64,000 nucleotides of DNA from Salinimicrobium catena (lineage in GTDB: Bacteria; Bacteroidota; Bacteroidia; Flavobacteriales; Flavobacteriaceae): positions 44,722 through 108,721 of the forward strand of contig NZ_FNGG01000007.1 of NCBI RefSeq assembly GCF_900102915.1. Reading direction: 5' to 3'. The translations under genes were made by a program, and so were the position numbers. This document shows, piece by piece, positions 24,509 through 33,270 of the stretch. The notes under the pieces are model-generated. The model was given only the letters and a program-made list of their open reading frames with translations, made no database searches and was not told the DNA's origin. How positions within the stretch are numbered: the first letter of the stretch is position 1; each line of letters begins with the position of its first letter.

Positions 24509-26056
24509 TTACGAGCTGCATGACAACATGGAGCATCCGGCTTTATTTGTGGCCCATTCCGGCCTTTTTTGCACCAGTTCGTCAAAACCTTCGGCCGCGT
24601 AAGGAACTTTCATGGCCTCCTGCAGGCGTAGAAAGCGCTTGTTGTCACCCTTTTCCAGATCTTCTATAGCCTGGTGTAGCAAATAGTTTCTAAGGATGAT
24701 CCTGGGGTTGTTCCGGTTCATGATCTTTGCGGAAAGCTTCCGCGGAATTGAATTTTTGGTGATCCTTTTAATGTAATTTTCCATCAGGTCTTTGAGATCA
24801 CCTCTTTCGGGAGTATTAAGCTCCCGGTAAAAAGAAGAAGAAAAATGATGCACAAAATCCTTTTCTTCCAGTGAGACTTCAGCCAGTAAACGGTAGAACA
24901 AAGTCATATCTGGCTGAAGGGAAGAGAGGATTTTTTCAAATTGAGTAATAAGCTCTTTATCTTCTAAAGTAACCTTGTCAAGACCAAGCTTTTTTTCCAT
25001 CATTCCATAGTAGGCATTCCAGAAGATCTCTTCATAAGAATTCAGCGCCTCTTCAAGCGGTTCCAGATCGTCAAAGAGAATGGAAATTGCGTTCGCCAGT
25101 TTCCCCAGGTTCCAGTATGCAATAGAAGGCTGGTTTCCGAAAGCGTACCTGCGCCCGGGAAGATCGGTGGTATTGGGTGTGAAATTATGGTCGTAATTGT
25201 CCAGGAACGAAAATGGCCCGTAGTCAATGGTCAGTCCCAGGATAGACATGTTATCAGTGTTCATTACCCCATGAACAAAACCAACCCGCTGCCATTCAAC
25301 CATCAAATTCGCGGTCTTTAAAACCACTTCTTTGAACCAGGTGAGGACGGGGTCTTCCCCTTTAATGTGCGGATAGAATTCAGCGATGGTCCAATCAACA
25401 AGTTTTTGCAATTTTTCCCGATCCTTTTGGGCTGCCAGGGCTTCAAAATTTCCGAAGCGAAGAAAACTGGGAGCGACCCTCGTGGTGATAGCACCGGGTT
25501 CATACTCGGCGTTACCATTGTAAAACATGTCCCGCAGTACCTTTTCTCCCGTAGAGACCAGGCTTAACGCACGCGTAGTAGGCACGCCTAAAAAATACAT
25601 GGCCTCACTAATAAGGTATTCCCTTACCGAAGACCGCAGCACCGCACGACCGTCTGCCCGGCGGGAGTAAGCAGTGGGCCCGGCTCCTTTTAACTGAAGT
25701 TCAAAACGGCCTTTTTGAGAATGGATTTCACCTAAAGTGATCGCGCGGCCATCTCCCAATTGCCCGGCCCAGTTCCCGAATTGATGCCCGGCATAGCAGG
25801 CGGCATAAGGATACATGCTTTTGGTAAGCCTGTTCCCGGCCAGGATATCGATATCCTCTTTTTTCGGGTCAGCCAGTTCAAGATCGGCTGCCAACTCTTT
25901 TGACCAGGCAAGGAGTTTGGGTTCAGGTACGGGAGTGGGTTCGGCTTTGCTGTACAGCATGCCGGGGGTGTGGCGGGGAGTGCGGTCGCCGCTGTCGTCA
26001 CCTTCAAATCGGGTCACAAAATCGTTCCTGAACTTCTTCTCACTAAGTCTTTCCAT
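24509..26056 (-). CDS. selO: SelO family protein adenylyltransferase (YdiU/UPF0061)
   Basis: 515 residues, slightly longer than E. coli YdiU. The pseudokinase-like core is clear: YAACYAGHQFGNWAGQLGDGRA (about 85-105), LQLKGAGPTAYSRRADGRAVLRSS, GVMNTDNMSILGLTIDYGPFSFLD with the metal-binding N and D residues. The C-terminus ends in CSMLSCSS; the last Cys is where vertebrate SelO has selenocysteine. The family transfers AMP from ATP to Ser/Thr/Tyr of other proteins and is linked to redox stress. Cytosolic, single gene. Confidence 0.95.
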   Translation of the reverse strand: MERLSEKKFRNDFVTRFEGDDSGDRTPRHTPGMLYSKAEPTPVPEPKLLAWSKELAADLELADPKKEDIDILAGNRLTKSMYPYAACYAGHQFGNWAGQLGDGRAITLGEIHSQKGRFELQLKGAGPTAYSRRADGRAVLRSSVREYLISEAMYFLGVPTTRALSLVSTGEKVLRDMFYNGNAEYEPGAITTRVAPSFLRFGNFEALAAQKDREKLQKLVDWTIAEFYPHIKGEDPVLTWFKEVVLKTANLMVEWQRVGFVHGVMNTDNMSILGLTIDYGPFSFLDNYDHNFTPNTTDLPGRRYAFGNQPSIAYWNLGKLANAISILFDDLEPLEEALNSYEEIFWNAYYGMMEKKLGLDKVTLEDKELITQFEKILSSLQPDMTLFYRLLAEVSLEEKDFVHHFSSSFYRELNTPERGDLKDLMENYIKRITKNSIPRKLSAKIMNRNNPRIILRNYLLHQAIEDLEKGDNKRFLRLQEAMKVPYAAEGFDELVQKRPEWATNKAGCSMLSCSS

Positions 26057-26343
26057 GTTTCGGGTTTTCTCTACTTATACTGGTCAAGTATGATACCAAA
26101 GTTACGCAATGAAGGGCTACCTGAAAAAGCTTCCGAAGAGCCTTTTTTAGCGGGATGAACTTCAGATAAATGGGATTTGATGCAGTTGGAGTTATTCGGT
26201 GGAGAGACTTTGTAGGGATTTTCTTTAGAAAATTAACACCTGCTTAATGAATTGATATTCTAAAAGTTAAAGCTGAACTAAATTGTTTTTTGACAAAGAA
26301 GAAGTACCCTACATTTAAATAAAAATTCAAAAAAACAATTGTT

Positions 26344-26703
26344 ATGACTTCATATCAAAGCCGAAATCAAATCCACAGCGAGCTGCAAAGAATGCTGCCG
26401 CACCAGATCGAAGAATGTAAAGAATGTGATGAACTCCCGCCGGCGCTGGAAGAATTGATAAAGCATAATTTCCAGGCCACTTTTGTGTGTTATGATAAAA
26501 GAACCAATACTATTGAGGTTGGTATCGAAGAAGGGGAAGCCGTAAATTCTTACCCCGAGATCACCGTGCACAAGTTCAAACTTGAGGAAGCTGTGTCACA
26601 GGTAAAGAAGACCTTCAGGAATTCAGATCCAGATCTTCAGTTCTACGGAAAGCTGCTTGCCGGCCATGGCAGGGCAGGACAGGTTGATGTAGTACTGGTA
26701 TAA
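26344..26703 (+). CDS. Conserved hypothetical protein (flavobacterial type)
   Basis: 119 residues, cytosolic, no signal or membrane segment. Begins MTSYQSRNQIHSELQRML and has a two-Cys stretch EECKECDELPP (about 20-30). The body reads as alternating strands and helices (ATFVCYDKRTNTIEVGIE, HKFKLEEAVSQVKKTF), ending GRAGQVDVVLV. I do not recognise a family. It has its own terminator and no operon partner. Confidence 0.7.
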   Translation: MTSYQSRNQIHSELQRMLPHQIEECKECDELPPALEELIKHNFQATFVCYDKRTNTIEVGIEEGEAVNSYPEITVHKFKLEEAVSQVKKTFRNSDPDLQFYGKLLAGHGRAGQVDVVLV

Positions 26704-26726
26704 AAAAGATCTTTCGGTAAATATAT

Positions 26727-26761
26727 TCCAGCCTTCTGAAATTCTTCGGAAGGCTTTTTTT
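26727..26761 (+). terminator. Terminator after the 119-aa gene
   Basis: GCCTTC / GAAGGC stem-loop with extra pairing and seven T. Confidence 0.8.
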
Positions 26762-26804
26762 ATGGAAAAATTTAGGCTAGATTCGGCTTTGAAAGCAGTT
26801 CATT

Positions 26805-26812
26805 TATCTTTG
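26805..26812 (+). promoter_or_regulatory. Promoter -7 box of tex
   Basis: TATCTTTG matches TAnnTTTG exactly, 19 nt before the tex start codon; 20 nt upstream is TTC in place of the TTG element. Confidence 0.5.
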
Positions 26813-26831
26813 CCTTTCCTAAATCTTTCTC

Positions 26832-28958
26832 ATGACCAAATCACAGTTCATCATTTCCCGAAGCGGAATAGCCTCAAAAAATGTAGAAAATACCCTGAAA
26901 CTGCTGGAAGAAGATGCTACCATTCCCTTCATTGCCAGGTACCGCAAGGAGATGACGGGGAATCTTGACGAACTTCAGATTGGGGAGATCCTGAGCTTTA
27001 AACAGGAATACGAGGAACTGGAGAAGCGCAAAAAGAGCATTTTAAAAGCCATTTCTGAGCAGGATGCCCTCACTCCTGAGCTGGAGAAGAGCATTCTTGA
27101 AGCCGATGACCTTACCAGGTTGGAAGATCTTTACCTGCCTTACAAAAAGAAGCGGAAGACCCGTGCCGATGCTGCGAGGGAAGCCGGCCTGGAGGCTCTG
27201 GCAAAGATGTTAATGGCCCAGAATTCTGCTGATATCGAAGCTGCAGCCGAAAGATTCGTAGGCAAAGAAGTCGCTTCTGTTGAAGATGCACTTTCGGGAG
27301 CTAAAGATATCGCCGCGGAATGGATCAATGAGAATGAAGGCATTCGCGGCCGATTGAGAAAAATTTTTGAGCGCACCGCTGAAATTTCAGCAAAAGTGGT
27401 TAAAAAGAAAGAAAAGGAAGAGGCTGCACAAAAGTTCAGGAATTACTTTGATTGGCAGGAGCGGTTAAAGTTTATTCCTTCCCATCGCCTGCTGGCCATT
27501 TTAAGAGCTGAAAAAGAGGGTTATCTTAAAGTTAAGATAGAGGTTGATCCAGAAGAAGCGAAACAACTCACCGGCAGGTCTGTGCTAAAGAAGCAACCAA
27601 ATTCCTGTACGCCTTATGTGGAAGAGGCCATGGAAGATGCTTTGAAAAGACTGCTTTTTCCTGCACTTTCTAACGAAGCTCTGACTGCGGCCAAAAAGAA
27701 GGCCGATGAGGAAGCCATCGCTGTTTTTTCTGAAAACCTGCGGCAGTTGCTGCTTGCCCCGCCTTTAGGTACCAAAAGAATCCTGGCCATAGATCCGGGG
27801 TTTAAGTCGGGTTGTAAAGTGGTGTGCCTTGATGAGCATGGCAGGCTGGAGCACAATGAGACAATTTATCCGCATCCGCCGCAAAAGGAGGTTTCCATGG
27901 CTTCGAAAAAGATAAAGTCGCTGGTCAATGCCCATAATATAGAAGCGATAGCCATTGGAAACGGAACTGCTTCAAGGGAAACCGAATTTTTCATCAGAAA
28001 AGTACCGTTTGATCGAGACGTGCAGGTGTTCGTGGTGAATGAAGCGGGCGCTTCGGTATATTCAGCTTCTAAGATCGCCCGTGCCGAATTTCCCAATTAT
28101 GACGTGACGGTAAGAGGCGCGGTTTCCATTGGGAGAAGATTGGCAGACCCCTTAGCCGAACTGGTAAAGATCGACCCGAAAGCGATAGGGGTGGGGCAGT
28201 ACCAGCATGATGTGGACCAGGTCAAACTTAAGACCGAACTGGACAGGGGAGTGGAAAGCTGCGTGAACGGAATTGGAGTGAACCTGAACTCGGCCAGTGA
28301 AGCCTTGTTGAGCTATGTTTCAGGAATTGGACCGGCTCTGGCCGCGAACATCGTTGCCTACCGAACTGAAAACACCGGGTTCTCTTCCCGTCAGGAACTG
28401 CTGAAGGTGCCACGACTGGGTGCCAAAGCTTTCGAACAGGCCGCCGGATTCCTGCGAATCCCGGATTCTGAAAATCCGCTGGACAATTCTTCGGTTCACC
28501 CAGAGAGTTATTCGGTCGTTGAAAAGATGGCTAAAGATCTAAAGGTCGAGGTGAAAGAGTTGATTGGAAACAAAAGCCTGCTCCAAAAGATAAAGCCGGA
28601 AAAGTACCTTTCCGAAAAGGTGGGGATGCCTACGCTGAAGGATATCCTTGGGGAGCTGGAAAAACCAGGAGTGGATCCGCGGAAAGCGGCTAAAGTCTTC
28701 GAATTTGATCCGAATGTTAAGAGTATTGCAGATCTAAAAACTGGAATGAAACTGCCGGGAATAGTGAACAACATCACCAATTTTGGTTGTTTTGTGGACA
28801 TTGGTATCAAAGAAAGCGGACTGGTGCACATTTCGAAACTGGCAAATGAATTTGTGAGCGATGTGAATTCGGTAGTCAAGCTGCATCAGCATGTGCAGGT
28901 GACCGTACTGGAAGTAGACGAGGCACGCAAGAGAATCCAGCTGTCTATGATAGACTGA
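26832..28958 (+). CDS. tex: Tex family transcription accessory protein (S1 RNA-binding)
   Basis: 708 residues, near the usual 720-780. Domain order is as known for Tex: N-terminal helical region with DATIPFIARYRKEMTGNLDE (about 27-46) and LEDLYLPYKKKRKTRADAAREAGLE; YqgF/RNase H-like domain from about residue 318 (ILAIDPGFKSGCKVV); two helix-hairpin-helix units (SYVSGIGPALAANIVAYR, LLKVPRLGAKAFEQAAGFLRI); and a C-terminal S1 domain (PGIVNNITNFGCFVDIGIKE to the end). Tex binds nucleic acids and affects transcription and survival in several bacteria; its exact task is not settled. Confidence 0.96.
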   Translation: MTKSQFIISRSGIASKNVENTLKLLEEDATIPFIARYRKEMTGNLDELQIGEILSFKQEYEELEKRKKSILKAISEQDALTPELEKSILEADDLTRLEDLYLPYKKKRKTRADAAREAGLEALAKMLMAQNSADIEAAAERFVGKEVASVEDALSGAKDIAAEWINENEGIRGRLRKIFERTAEISAKVVKKKEKEEAAQKFRNYFDWQERLKFIPSHRLLAILRAEKEGYLKVKIEVDPEEAKQLTGRSVLKKQPNSCTPYVEEAMEDALKRLLFPALSNEALTAAKKKADEEAIAVFSENLRQLLLAPPLGTKRILAIDPGFKSGCKVVCLDEHGRLEHNETIYPHPPQKEVSMASKKIKSLVNAHNIEAIAIGNGTASRETEFFIRKVPFDRDVQVFVVNEAGASVYSASKIARAEFPNYDVTVRGAVSIGRRLADPLAELVKIDPKAIGVGQYQHDVDQVKLKTELDRGVESCVNGIGVNLNSASEALLSYVSGIGPALAANIVAYRTENTGFSSRQELLKVPRLGAKAFEQAAGFLRIPDSENPLDNSSVHPESYSVVEKMAKDLKVEVKELIGNKSLLQKIKPEKYLSEKVGMPTLKDILGELEKPGVDPRKAAKVFEFDPNVKSIADLKTGMKLPGIVNNITNFGCFVDIGIKESGLVHISKLANEFVSDVNSVVKLHQHVQVTVLEVDEARKRIQLSMID

Positions 28959-29135
28959 GGGAAGTTAGAGGTTGGAAGTGGGAAGTTAGACCTGGAAAAT
29001 TTAAGCAACAAGCACCAATTTCCAAAGACGTGGAAGCAGAGATTCCTCAGTCGTCAAAAAGTTCCCCGCCCGTCCGGCAGGCGGGTTCGGGATGATACCT
29101 GTAACCGGCAACCGGCAACAGAAGATGGTTAACAG
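28959..29135. repeat. Interspersed-repeat-like intergenic sequence
   Basis: Contains GAAGTTAGA-type repeats, a GC palindrome (CCGCCCGTCCGGCAGGCGG) and AACCGGC repeats. Such tracts recur between genes in related genomes and lie between the convergent ends of tex and the FAD oxidoreductase gene. A CCAGGCAGG-type relative occurs at about 5270-5290. Confidence 0.45.
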
Positions 29136-30116
29136 CTAAGAGCTGGCGATATCCTCCATGATCATCTTCGCGTGCACCCTCGAATTCTCGATGAACCACT
29201 TATGGGTTTCAACTCCCCCGCAGATCACCCCGGCCAGGTAAATGCCTTTTACATTGCTTTCCATAGTGTCCGGGTCGTATTGTGGGATCCTTTTTCCGTC
29301 CTCGGAAAGTTTAATACCCATGTCTTTCAGGAATTCAAAATTAGGACGGTAGCCGGTAAGCAAGAGTACCCAATCGTTCTCCAATACCTGTTCGCCATCT
29401 TTGGAGGTGATGACGACTTTATTTTCCCGGATCTCTTTGATCTCGGCATTGAAAATGGCCTTTATGCTGCCTTCGTCGATGCGATTGTCAATATCGGGCT
29501 TTACCCAGTATTTCACTCTCTCTCCAATGGCCGGCCCACGTACCACCATGGTCACATCTCCGCCTTTTCGGTAGATCTCAAGCGCGGCATCTACAGCCGA
29601 ATTACTGGCTCCAACTACAATGGTCTTCTGGGTCGCGTAAAAATGTGGATCCCCATAATAATGTGCCACTTTCGGCAGGTCCTCTCCGGGTACATTCAGG
29701 TAGTTCGGGATATCGTAAAAACCGGTGGCGATTATGACATTTTTGGAACTATAGGTTCTTTTTGAAGTGGTTACCTTATGAAGGTCAGCCTCAGTGTCTA
29801 TCTTTTCCACCTTTTCAAAAAGGTGAATATTGAGATGGTTCGAAGTGACTATTCTTCGATAATATTCCAAAGCTTCCTGTTTGTGCGGCTTCGGATTTGT
29901 ACTGATAAAAGGTATCTCATCCAGTTCCAGCTTTTCAGAAGTTGAAAAGAAGGTCATGTTCGAAGGATAATTGTACAGCGAGTTAACCAGCGTCCCCTTC
30001 TCTAAAATGAGATAGGAGAGGCCTTTCTTCTTGGCTTCGAGGGCGCAGGCGATACCAATGGGTCCGCCGCCCACGATCAAAACGTCATATATTTTTTCTG
30101 TCTCAGGAATTGGCAA
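29136..30116 (-). CDS. ypdA: YpdA-type FAD/NAD(P) oxidoreductase (putative bacillithiol disulfide reductase)
   Basis: 326 residues. FAD-binding GGGPIGIACALEA (16-28), second Rossmann motif VVGASNSAVDAALEIYRKG (about 166-184) and the C-terminal GIYLAGVICGG that closes the flavin site. The segment LYNYPSNMTFFSTSEKLELD is typical of YpdA and not of thioredoxin reductases, and the CxxC of the latter is absent. YpdA reduces bacillithiol disulfide with NADPH. Its start overlaps the end of rpe by 14 nt, so the two are probably co-transcribed. Confidence 0.88.
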   Translation of the reverse strand: MPIPETEKIYDVLIVGGGPIGIACALEAKKKGLSYLILEKGTLVNSLYNYPSNMTFFSTSEKLELDEIPFISTNPKPHKQEALEYYRRIVTSNHLNIHLFEKVEKIDTEADLHKVTTSKRTYSSKNVIIATGFYDIPNYLNVPGEDLPKVAHYYGDPHFYATQKTIVVGASNSAVDAALEIYRKGGDVTMVVRGPAIGERVKYWVKPDIDNRIDEGSIKAIFNAEIKEIRENKVVITSKDGEQVLENDWVLLLTGYRPNFEFLKDMGIKLSEDGKRIPQYDPDTMESNVKGIYLAGVICGGVETHKWFIENSRVHAKMIMEDIASS

Positions 30117-30765
30117 GGGCTTTTAGTTCTTTAATGGTTTTTGTAGGATCTTCTGCTTTGAAGACATAGCTTCCGGCCACCAGGGCATCAGCTCCGGCCT
30201 CTATAAGTTGAGCGGCATTCTTATCGGTCACCCCGCCGTCGACTTCTATGATAGTATCAGCATTGTTTTCGGTGATGATCTCCTTCAGTCTTCTCACCTT
30301 TTTATAGGTGTTCTCGATAAAGCTTTGACCGCCGAATCCGGGATTCACGCTCATGACGAGCACCAGATCAAGGTCGTTGATCACATCGGCCAGCAGCTCA
30401 ACACTGGTATGCGGATTGATCGCTACTCCGGCTTTCATACCTTCAGCTTTTATCGCCTGAATGGTTCTGTGGAGATGGGTACAGGCCTCGTAATGAACTG
30501 TAAGTATATCTGAGCCAAGATCTGCAAAGGTTTTGATGTATCGATCTGGATCTACGATCATGAGGTGCACGTCAATGGTTTTGGTGGCATGTTTGGCAAT
30601 GGCCTGCAAAACGGGCATTCCATAAGAAATATTGGGTACAAACACCCCATCCATGATATCGATGTGAAACCAGTCGGCATCGCTCTTATTGATCATTTCA
30701 ATATCGCGCTGAAGGTTTCCGAAATCAGCAGCTAAAACAGAGGGGGCAATTACTTTTTTTGTCAT
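30103..30765 (-). CDS. rpe: Ribulose-phosphate 3-epimerase
   Basis: 220 residues from the MTKKVIAPSVLAADF start (the frame runs 12 codons further upstream without family match). Pentose-phosphate epimerase motifs: SVLAADF, DWFHIDIMDGVFVPN (metal-binding H and D), VHLMIVDP, MSVNPGFGGQSF and EVDGGV with the second catalytic Asp. It interconverts ribulose 5-phosphate and xylulose 5-phosphate in the pentose phosphate pathway. First gene of a two-gene unit with ypdA. Confidence 0.96.
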   Translation of the reverse strand: MTKKVIAPSVLAADFGNLQRDIEMINKSDADWFHIDIMDGVFVPNISYGMPVLQAIAKHATKTIDVHLMIVDPDRYIKTFADLGSDILTVHYEACTHLHRTIQAIKAEGMKAGVAINPHTSVELLADVINDLDLVLVMSVNPGFGGQSFIENTYKKVRRLKEIITENNADTIIEVDGGVTDKNAAQLIEAGADALVAGSYVFKAEDPTKTIKELKALANS

Positions 30766-30914
30766 GTGAGTTGTGTCGTGAGTGTGGGGCAAAAATAACA
30801 AGAATTATGCAAAACCCTGGTTTTTGCTTTTGTTTATCATTTCTGCGAAAGTTGGTGCTTAATTATTTTTGTATCTTAAAGAAACTAAACTTACCAATCT
30901 TAAAAACAGTTCCT

Positions 30915-31043
30915 ATGGAAGTAGAAGAAAAAAGCAATAAAAGAAACTACGGAAGGATGGGGTGTTTCGTAGCGATTCTGATCTTGATTCTCATAATCAT
31001 CCTGATAGCTACGGGGGTGATGAATTATCCATGGGAATATTAG
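30915..31043 (+). CDS. Small single-pass membrane protein
   Basis: 42 residues from the ATG at 30915: a charged N-terminus (MEVEEKSNKRNYGR) and one long hydrophobic helix (MGCFVAILILILIIILIATGV). The frame opens earlier but the upstream part overlaps rpe on the other strand. Function unknown. Confidence 0.6.
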   Translation: MEVEEKSNKRNYGRMGCFVAILILILIIILIATGVMNYPWEY

Positions 31044-31072
31044 ACTGATCTTTACGGCTTTGCTTTAAGCTA

Positions 31073-31106
31073 TTAAAAAGTGAACCCCGGTAATCAGCCG
31101 GGGTTC
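31073..31106 (-). terminator. Terminator of rpoD (possibly bidirectional)
   Basis: Perfect 9-bp stem GAACCCCGG / CCGGGGTTC with loop TAATCAG; the T run is on the minus strand side (ACTTTTTAAT). Confidence 0.8.
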
Positions 31107-31168
31107 TTCATCAATCAATCAAAAAACGAACAGTTCATTTAAAAACTGTTTGTCATCTTTACCGGGTA

Positions 31169-32032
31169 TTACCCCAGGTATGTCTTAAGGATCTTGCTTC
31201 TTGAAGTATGTTTCAGTCTTCTAATAGCTTTTTCCTTGATCTGTCTTACTCTTTCTCTTGTTAGGTCAAAAGTCTCGCCAATTTCTTCTAAGGTCATTGG
31301 ATGTTGATCTCCGAGCCCGAAATATAACCTGATCACATCAGCTTCACGCGGGGTAAGGGTCTCAAGGGCTCTTTCGATCTCTGTACGCAGAGATTCATGA
31401 AGAAGTTCTTTGTCCGGATTAGGAGACTCCCCTGAACGCAATACATCATAAAGGTTAGAATCTTCCCCTTCAACCAGCGGAGCATCCATCGATACGTGAC
31501 GCCCGGAATTCTTCATAGATTCCTTAACATCATTAATGGTCATGTCAAGCTCTTTCGCGATCTCTTCTGCGGAAGGTGGGCGTTCATGTGATTGCTCTAA
31601 AAAGGCAAATGTCTTGTTGATCTTGTTGATCGAACCGATCTTGTTAAGTGGAAGGCGCACAATACGGGATTGTTCTGCCAATGCCTGAAGAATAGATTGG
31701 CGAATCCACCATACGGCGTAGGATATGAATTTGAAACCTCGGGTCTCATCAAATCTTTTTGCCGCTTTTATTAATCCTAAATTTCCTTCGTTTATAAGGT
31801 CGGGAAGGGTCAATCCCTGGTTTTGATATTGTTTAGCCACAGAAACCACAAAACGAAGATTCGCTTTAGTCAGTTTCTCCAGGGCGCGGTCATCACCCGC
31901 TTTAATTCGCTGAGCCAGCTCCACCTCTTCATCGGCCGTAATCAGGTCAACTTTACCAATTTCTTGCAAATACTTATCCAGCGAAGCAGTTTCACGGTTT
32001 GTTACCTGCTTCGTAATCTTAAGTTGTCTCAT
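31169..32032 (-). CDS. rpoD: Primary RNA polymerase sigma factor (RpoD-type)
   Basis: 287 residues. Regions 1.2 ([27 protein letters not shown]), 2 ([44 protein letters not shown]), 3 and 4 ([43 protein letters not shown]) are all present, while the long N-terminal region 1.1 is absent. This is the normal form of the housekeeping sigma factor in Bacteroidota, which reads the TTG/TAnnTTTG promoters seen in this window. An AAGGAG sequence stands about 10 nt before the start, unusual for a phylum that rarely uses strong ribosome-binding sites. Confidence 0.95.
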   Translation of the reverse strand: MRQLKITKQVTNRETASLDKYLQEIGKVDLITADEEVELAQRIKAGDDRALEKLTKANLRFVVSVAKQYQNQGLTLPDLINEGNLGLIKAAKRFDETRGFKFISYAVWWIRQSILQALAEQSRIVRLPLNKIGSINKINKTFAFLEQSHERPPSAEEIAKELDMTINDVKESMKNSGRHVSMDAPLVEGEDSNLYDVLRSGESPNPDKELLHESLRTEIERALETLTPREADVIRLYFGLGDQHPMTLEEIGETFDLTRERVRQIKEKAIRRLKHTSRSKILKTYLG

Positions 32033-32122
32033 CTATCGTTCTCCTTGGATTTAATTGTAAAATAACTCTTGTAATAAGTTATACGGGAAGAGGTGAGAAA
32101 ATGTTACAAGAAATAAAGATAA

Positions 32123-33220
32123 TCAAAAAATAATTTCTTCCGGGACTTTTTCTTGCTTTTTTCGAGCCTTGAGTCGCTTCTTTTTCTTGCGTTTTTTCCC
32201 CTGGCGCCAGATAATAAAACCTGATATTGAGAGGAATGGACCTGAAAGGCCAACCAGCGCGTAGAGCAGTTTTGACCAAATTCCTCCATACTGTCCAAAA
32301 TGCAATGGGATCAGGGTATTTGACAATTGAGTAGAGAGATCGGCCTTGGTGATCTTTATTTCCCCGGTAATTTCTCCCGTTCGATGATCAACCAAAAAGT
32401 AATTTCCAAATTCACTGAAGTAGAATGGATCGCCTTCATAGATTCCATAAATGACGACGTAACCCTGTTCGTTCAGGGGCAGGCGGATATAAGTGGGTGT
32501 AAAATGAGGTTTTGTAACTTTTATTTCTTCCAGTGCAGTCTCTATGGGTGCGATAAAGGCGGGGGTTTGAGCCGCGGCCGGTGGATTAAATCCGGATTGA
32601 GTAACCGTCCAGGCTAGGACAGTACCTGTGATCACCAGCAGAAGATTGAGCAGTAATGCCCATACTCCCACGATGCGATGCAGGGAAGAATAAAAGCTGC
32701 GTTTGTTCTTCTTTTTAATCCTGGTGCGGAACAGGAGAGTGTCCATAATTGATTTCCTGTAGACAATAAGGCCGGTAAGCAGGGAAATGAAGAACAGAAC
32801 CCCAACAATAAGCACCACTAATCTTCCCCATGGTCCAGATTGAAAAGAATAATGGAATTTTAGAAGCCATCGGGTAAAAGTAGTGAGTTCATTCACCTCC
32901 TTTATGATCTCTCCAGAAGTGGGATGAACAAAAACGAAAAGACGTTCTGTGGGTTTTCGAAGATTAAAGATCAGCGCCTCATTTTCTTCGAAGTGCATCA
33001 GCCTGATGTCCCACTGCCCGTATTCCTGCTGGATCTTTTGAAACCCCTGGTCAATATTAAGACCTTCAAAATTTTCCACCTGTATATAGTCTTTCCAGAG
33101 CACATCTTCAATATCGTGCTGGAAAACGAGGATAGTACCCGAAATCCCCATTAAAATGAGGAAGAGGCCTGCAATGAGGCCCGTCCAGGAATGATATTTT
33201 AAAAGGGTTTTATTTTTCAT
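32123..33220 (-). CDS. PepSY-associated transmembrane protein
   Basis: 365 residues with four membrane helices (about 13-33, 140-162, 187-210, 318-340) and two periplasmic PepSY-like segments (FQKIQQEYGQWDIRLMHFE; PTERLFVFVHPTSGEIIKEV). The first helix carries KYHSWTGLIAGLFLILMGISGTILVF, the signature of this family. Such proteins often accompany siderophore receptors and are thought to reduce or release iron at the inner membrane. The C-terminus is a long basic tail (KKRKKKKRLKARKKQ). It lies 50 nt downstream of a TonB receptor in the same direction, with a stem-loop between them. Confidence 0.88.
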   Translation of the reverse strand: MKNKTLLKYHSWTGLIAGLFLILMGISGTILVFQHDIEDVLWKDYIQVENFEGLNIDQGFQKIQQEYGQWDIRLMHFEENEALIFNLRKPTERLFVFVHPTSGEIIKEVNELTTFTRWLLKFHYSFQSGPWGRLVVLIVGVLFFISLLTGLIVYRKSIMDTLLFRTRIKKKNKRSFYSSLHRIVGVWALLLNLLLVITGTVLAWTVTQSGFNPPAAAQTPAFIAPIETALEEIKVTKPHFTPTYIRLPLNEQGYVVIYGIYEGDPFYFSEFGNYFLVDHRTGEITGEIKITKADLSTQLSNTLIPLHFGQYGGIWSKLLYALVGLSGPFLSISGFIIWRQGKKRKKKKRLKARKKQEKVPEEIIF

Positions 33221-33226
33221 CTTTTA

Positions 33227-33260
33227 AAGTTGAAGGCCCGGTTGAACAGGCCTTCAACTT
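33227..33260 (-). promoter_or_regulatory. Stem-loop between receptor and PepSY genes
   Basis: Perfect 12-bp inverted repeat AAGTTGAAGGCC (33227-33238) / GGCCTTCAACTT (33249-33260) filling most of the 50-nt gap. There is no T run behind it, so mRNA protection or differential expression of the two genes is more likely than full termination. Confidence 0.7.
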
Positions 33261-33270
33261 CAGAATTTAA

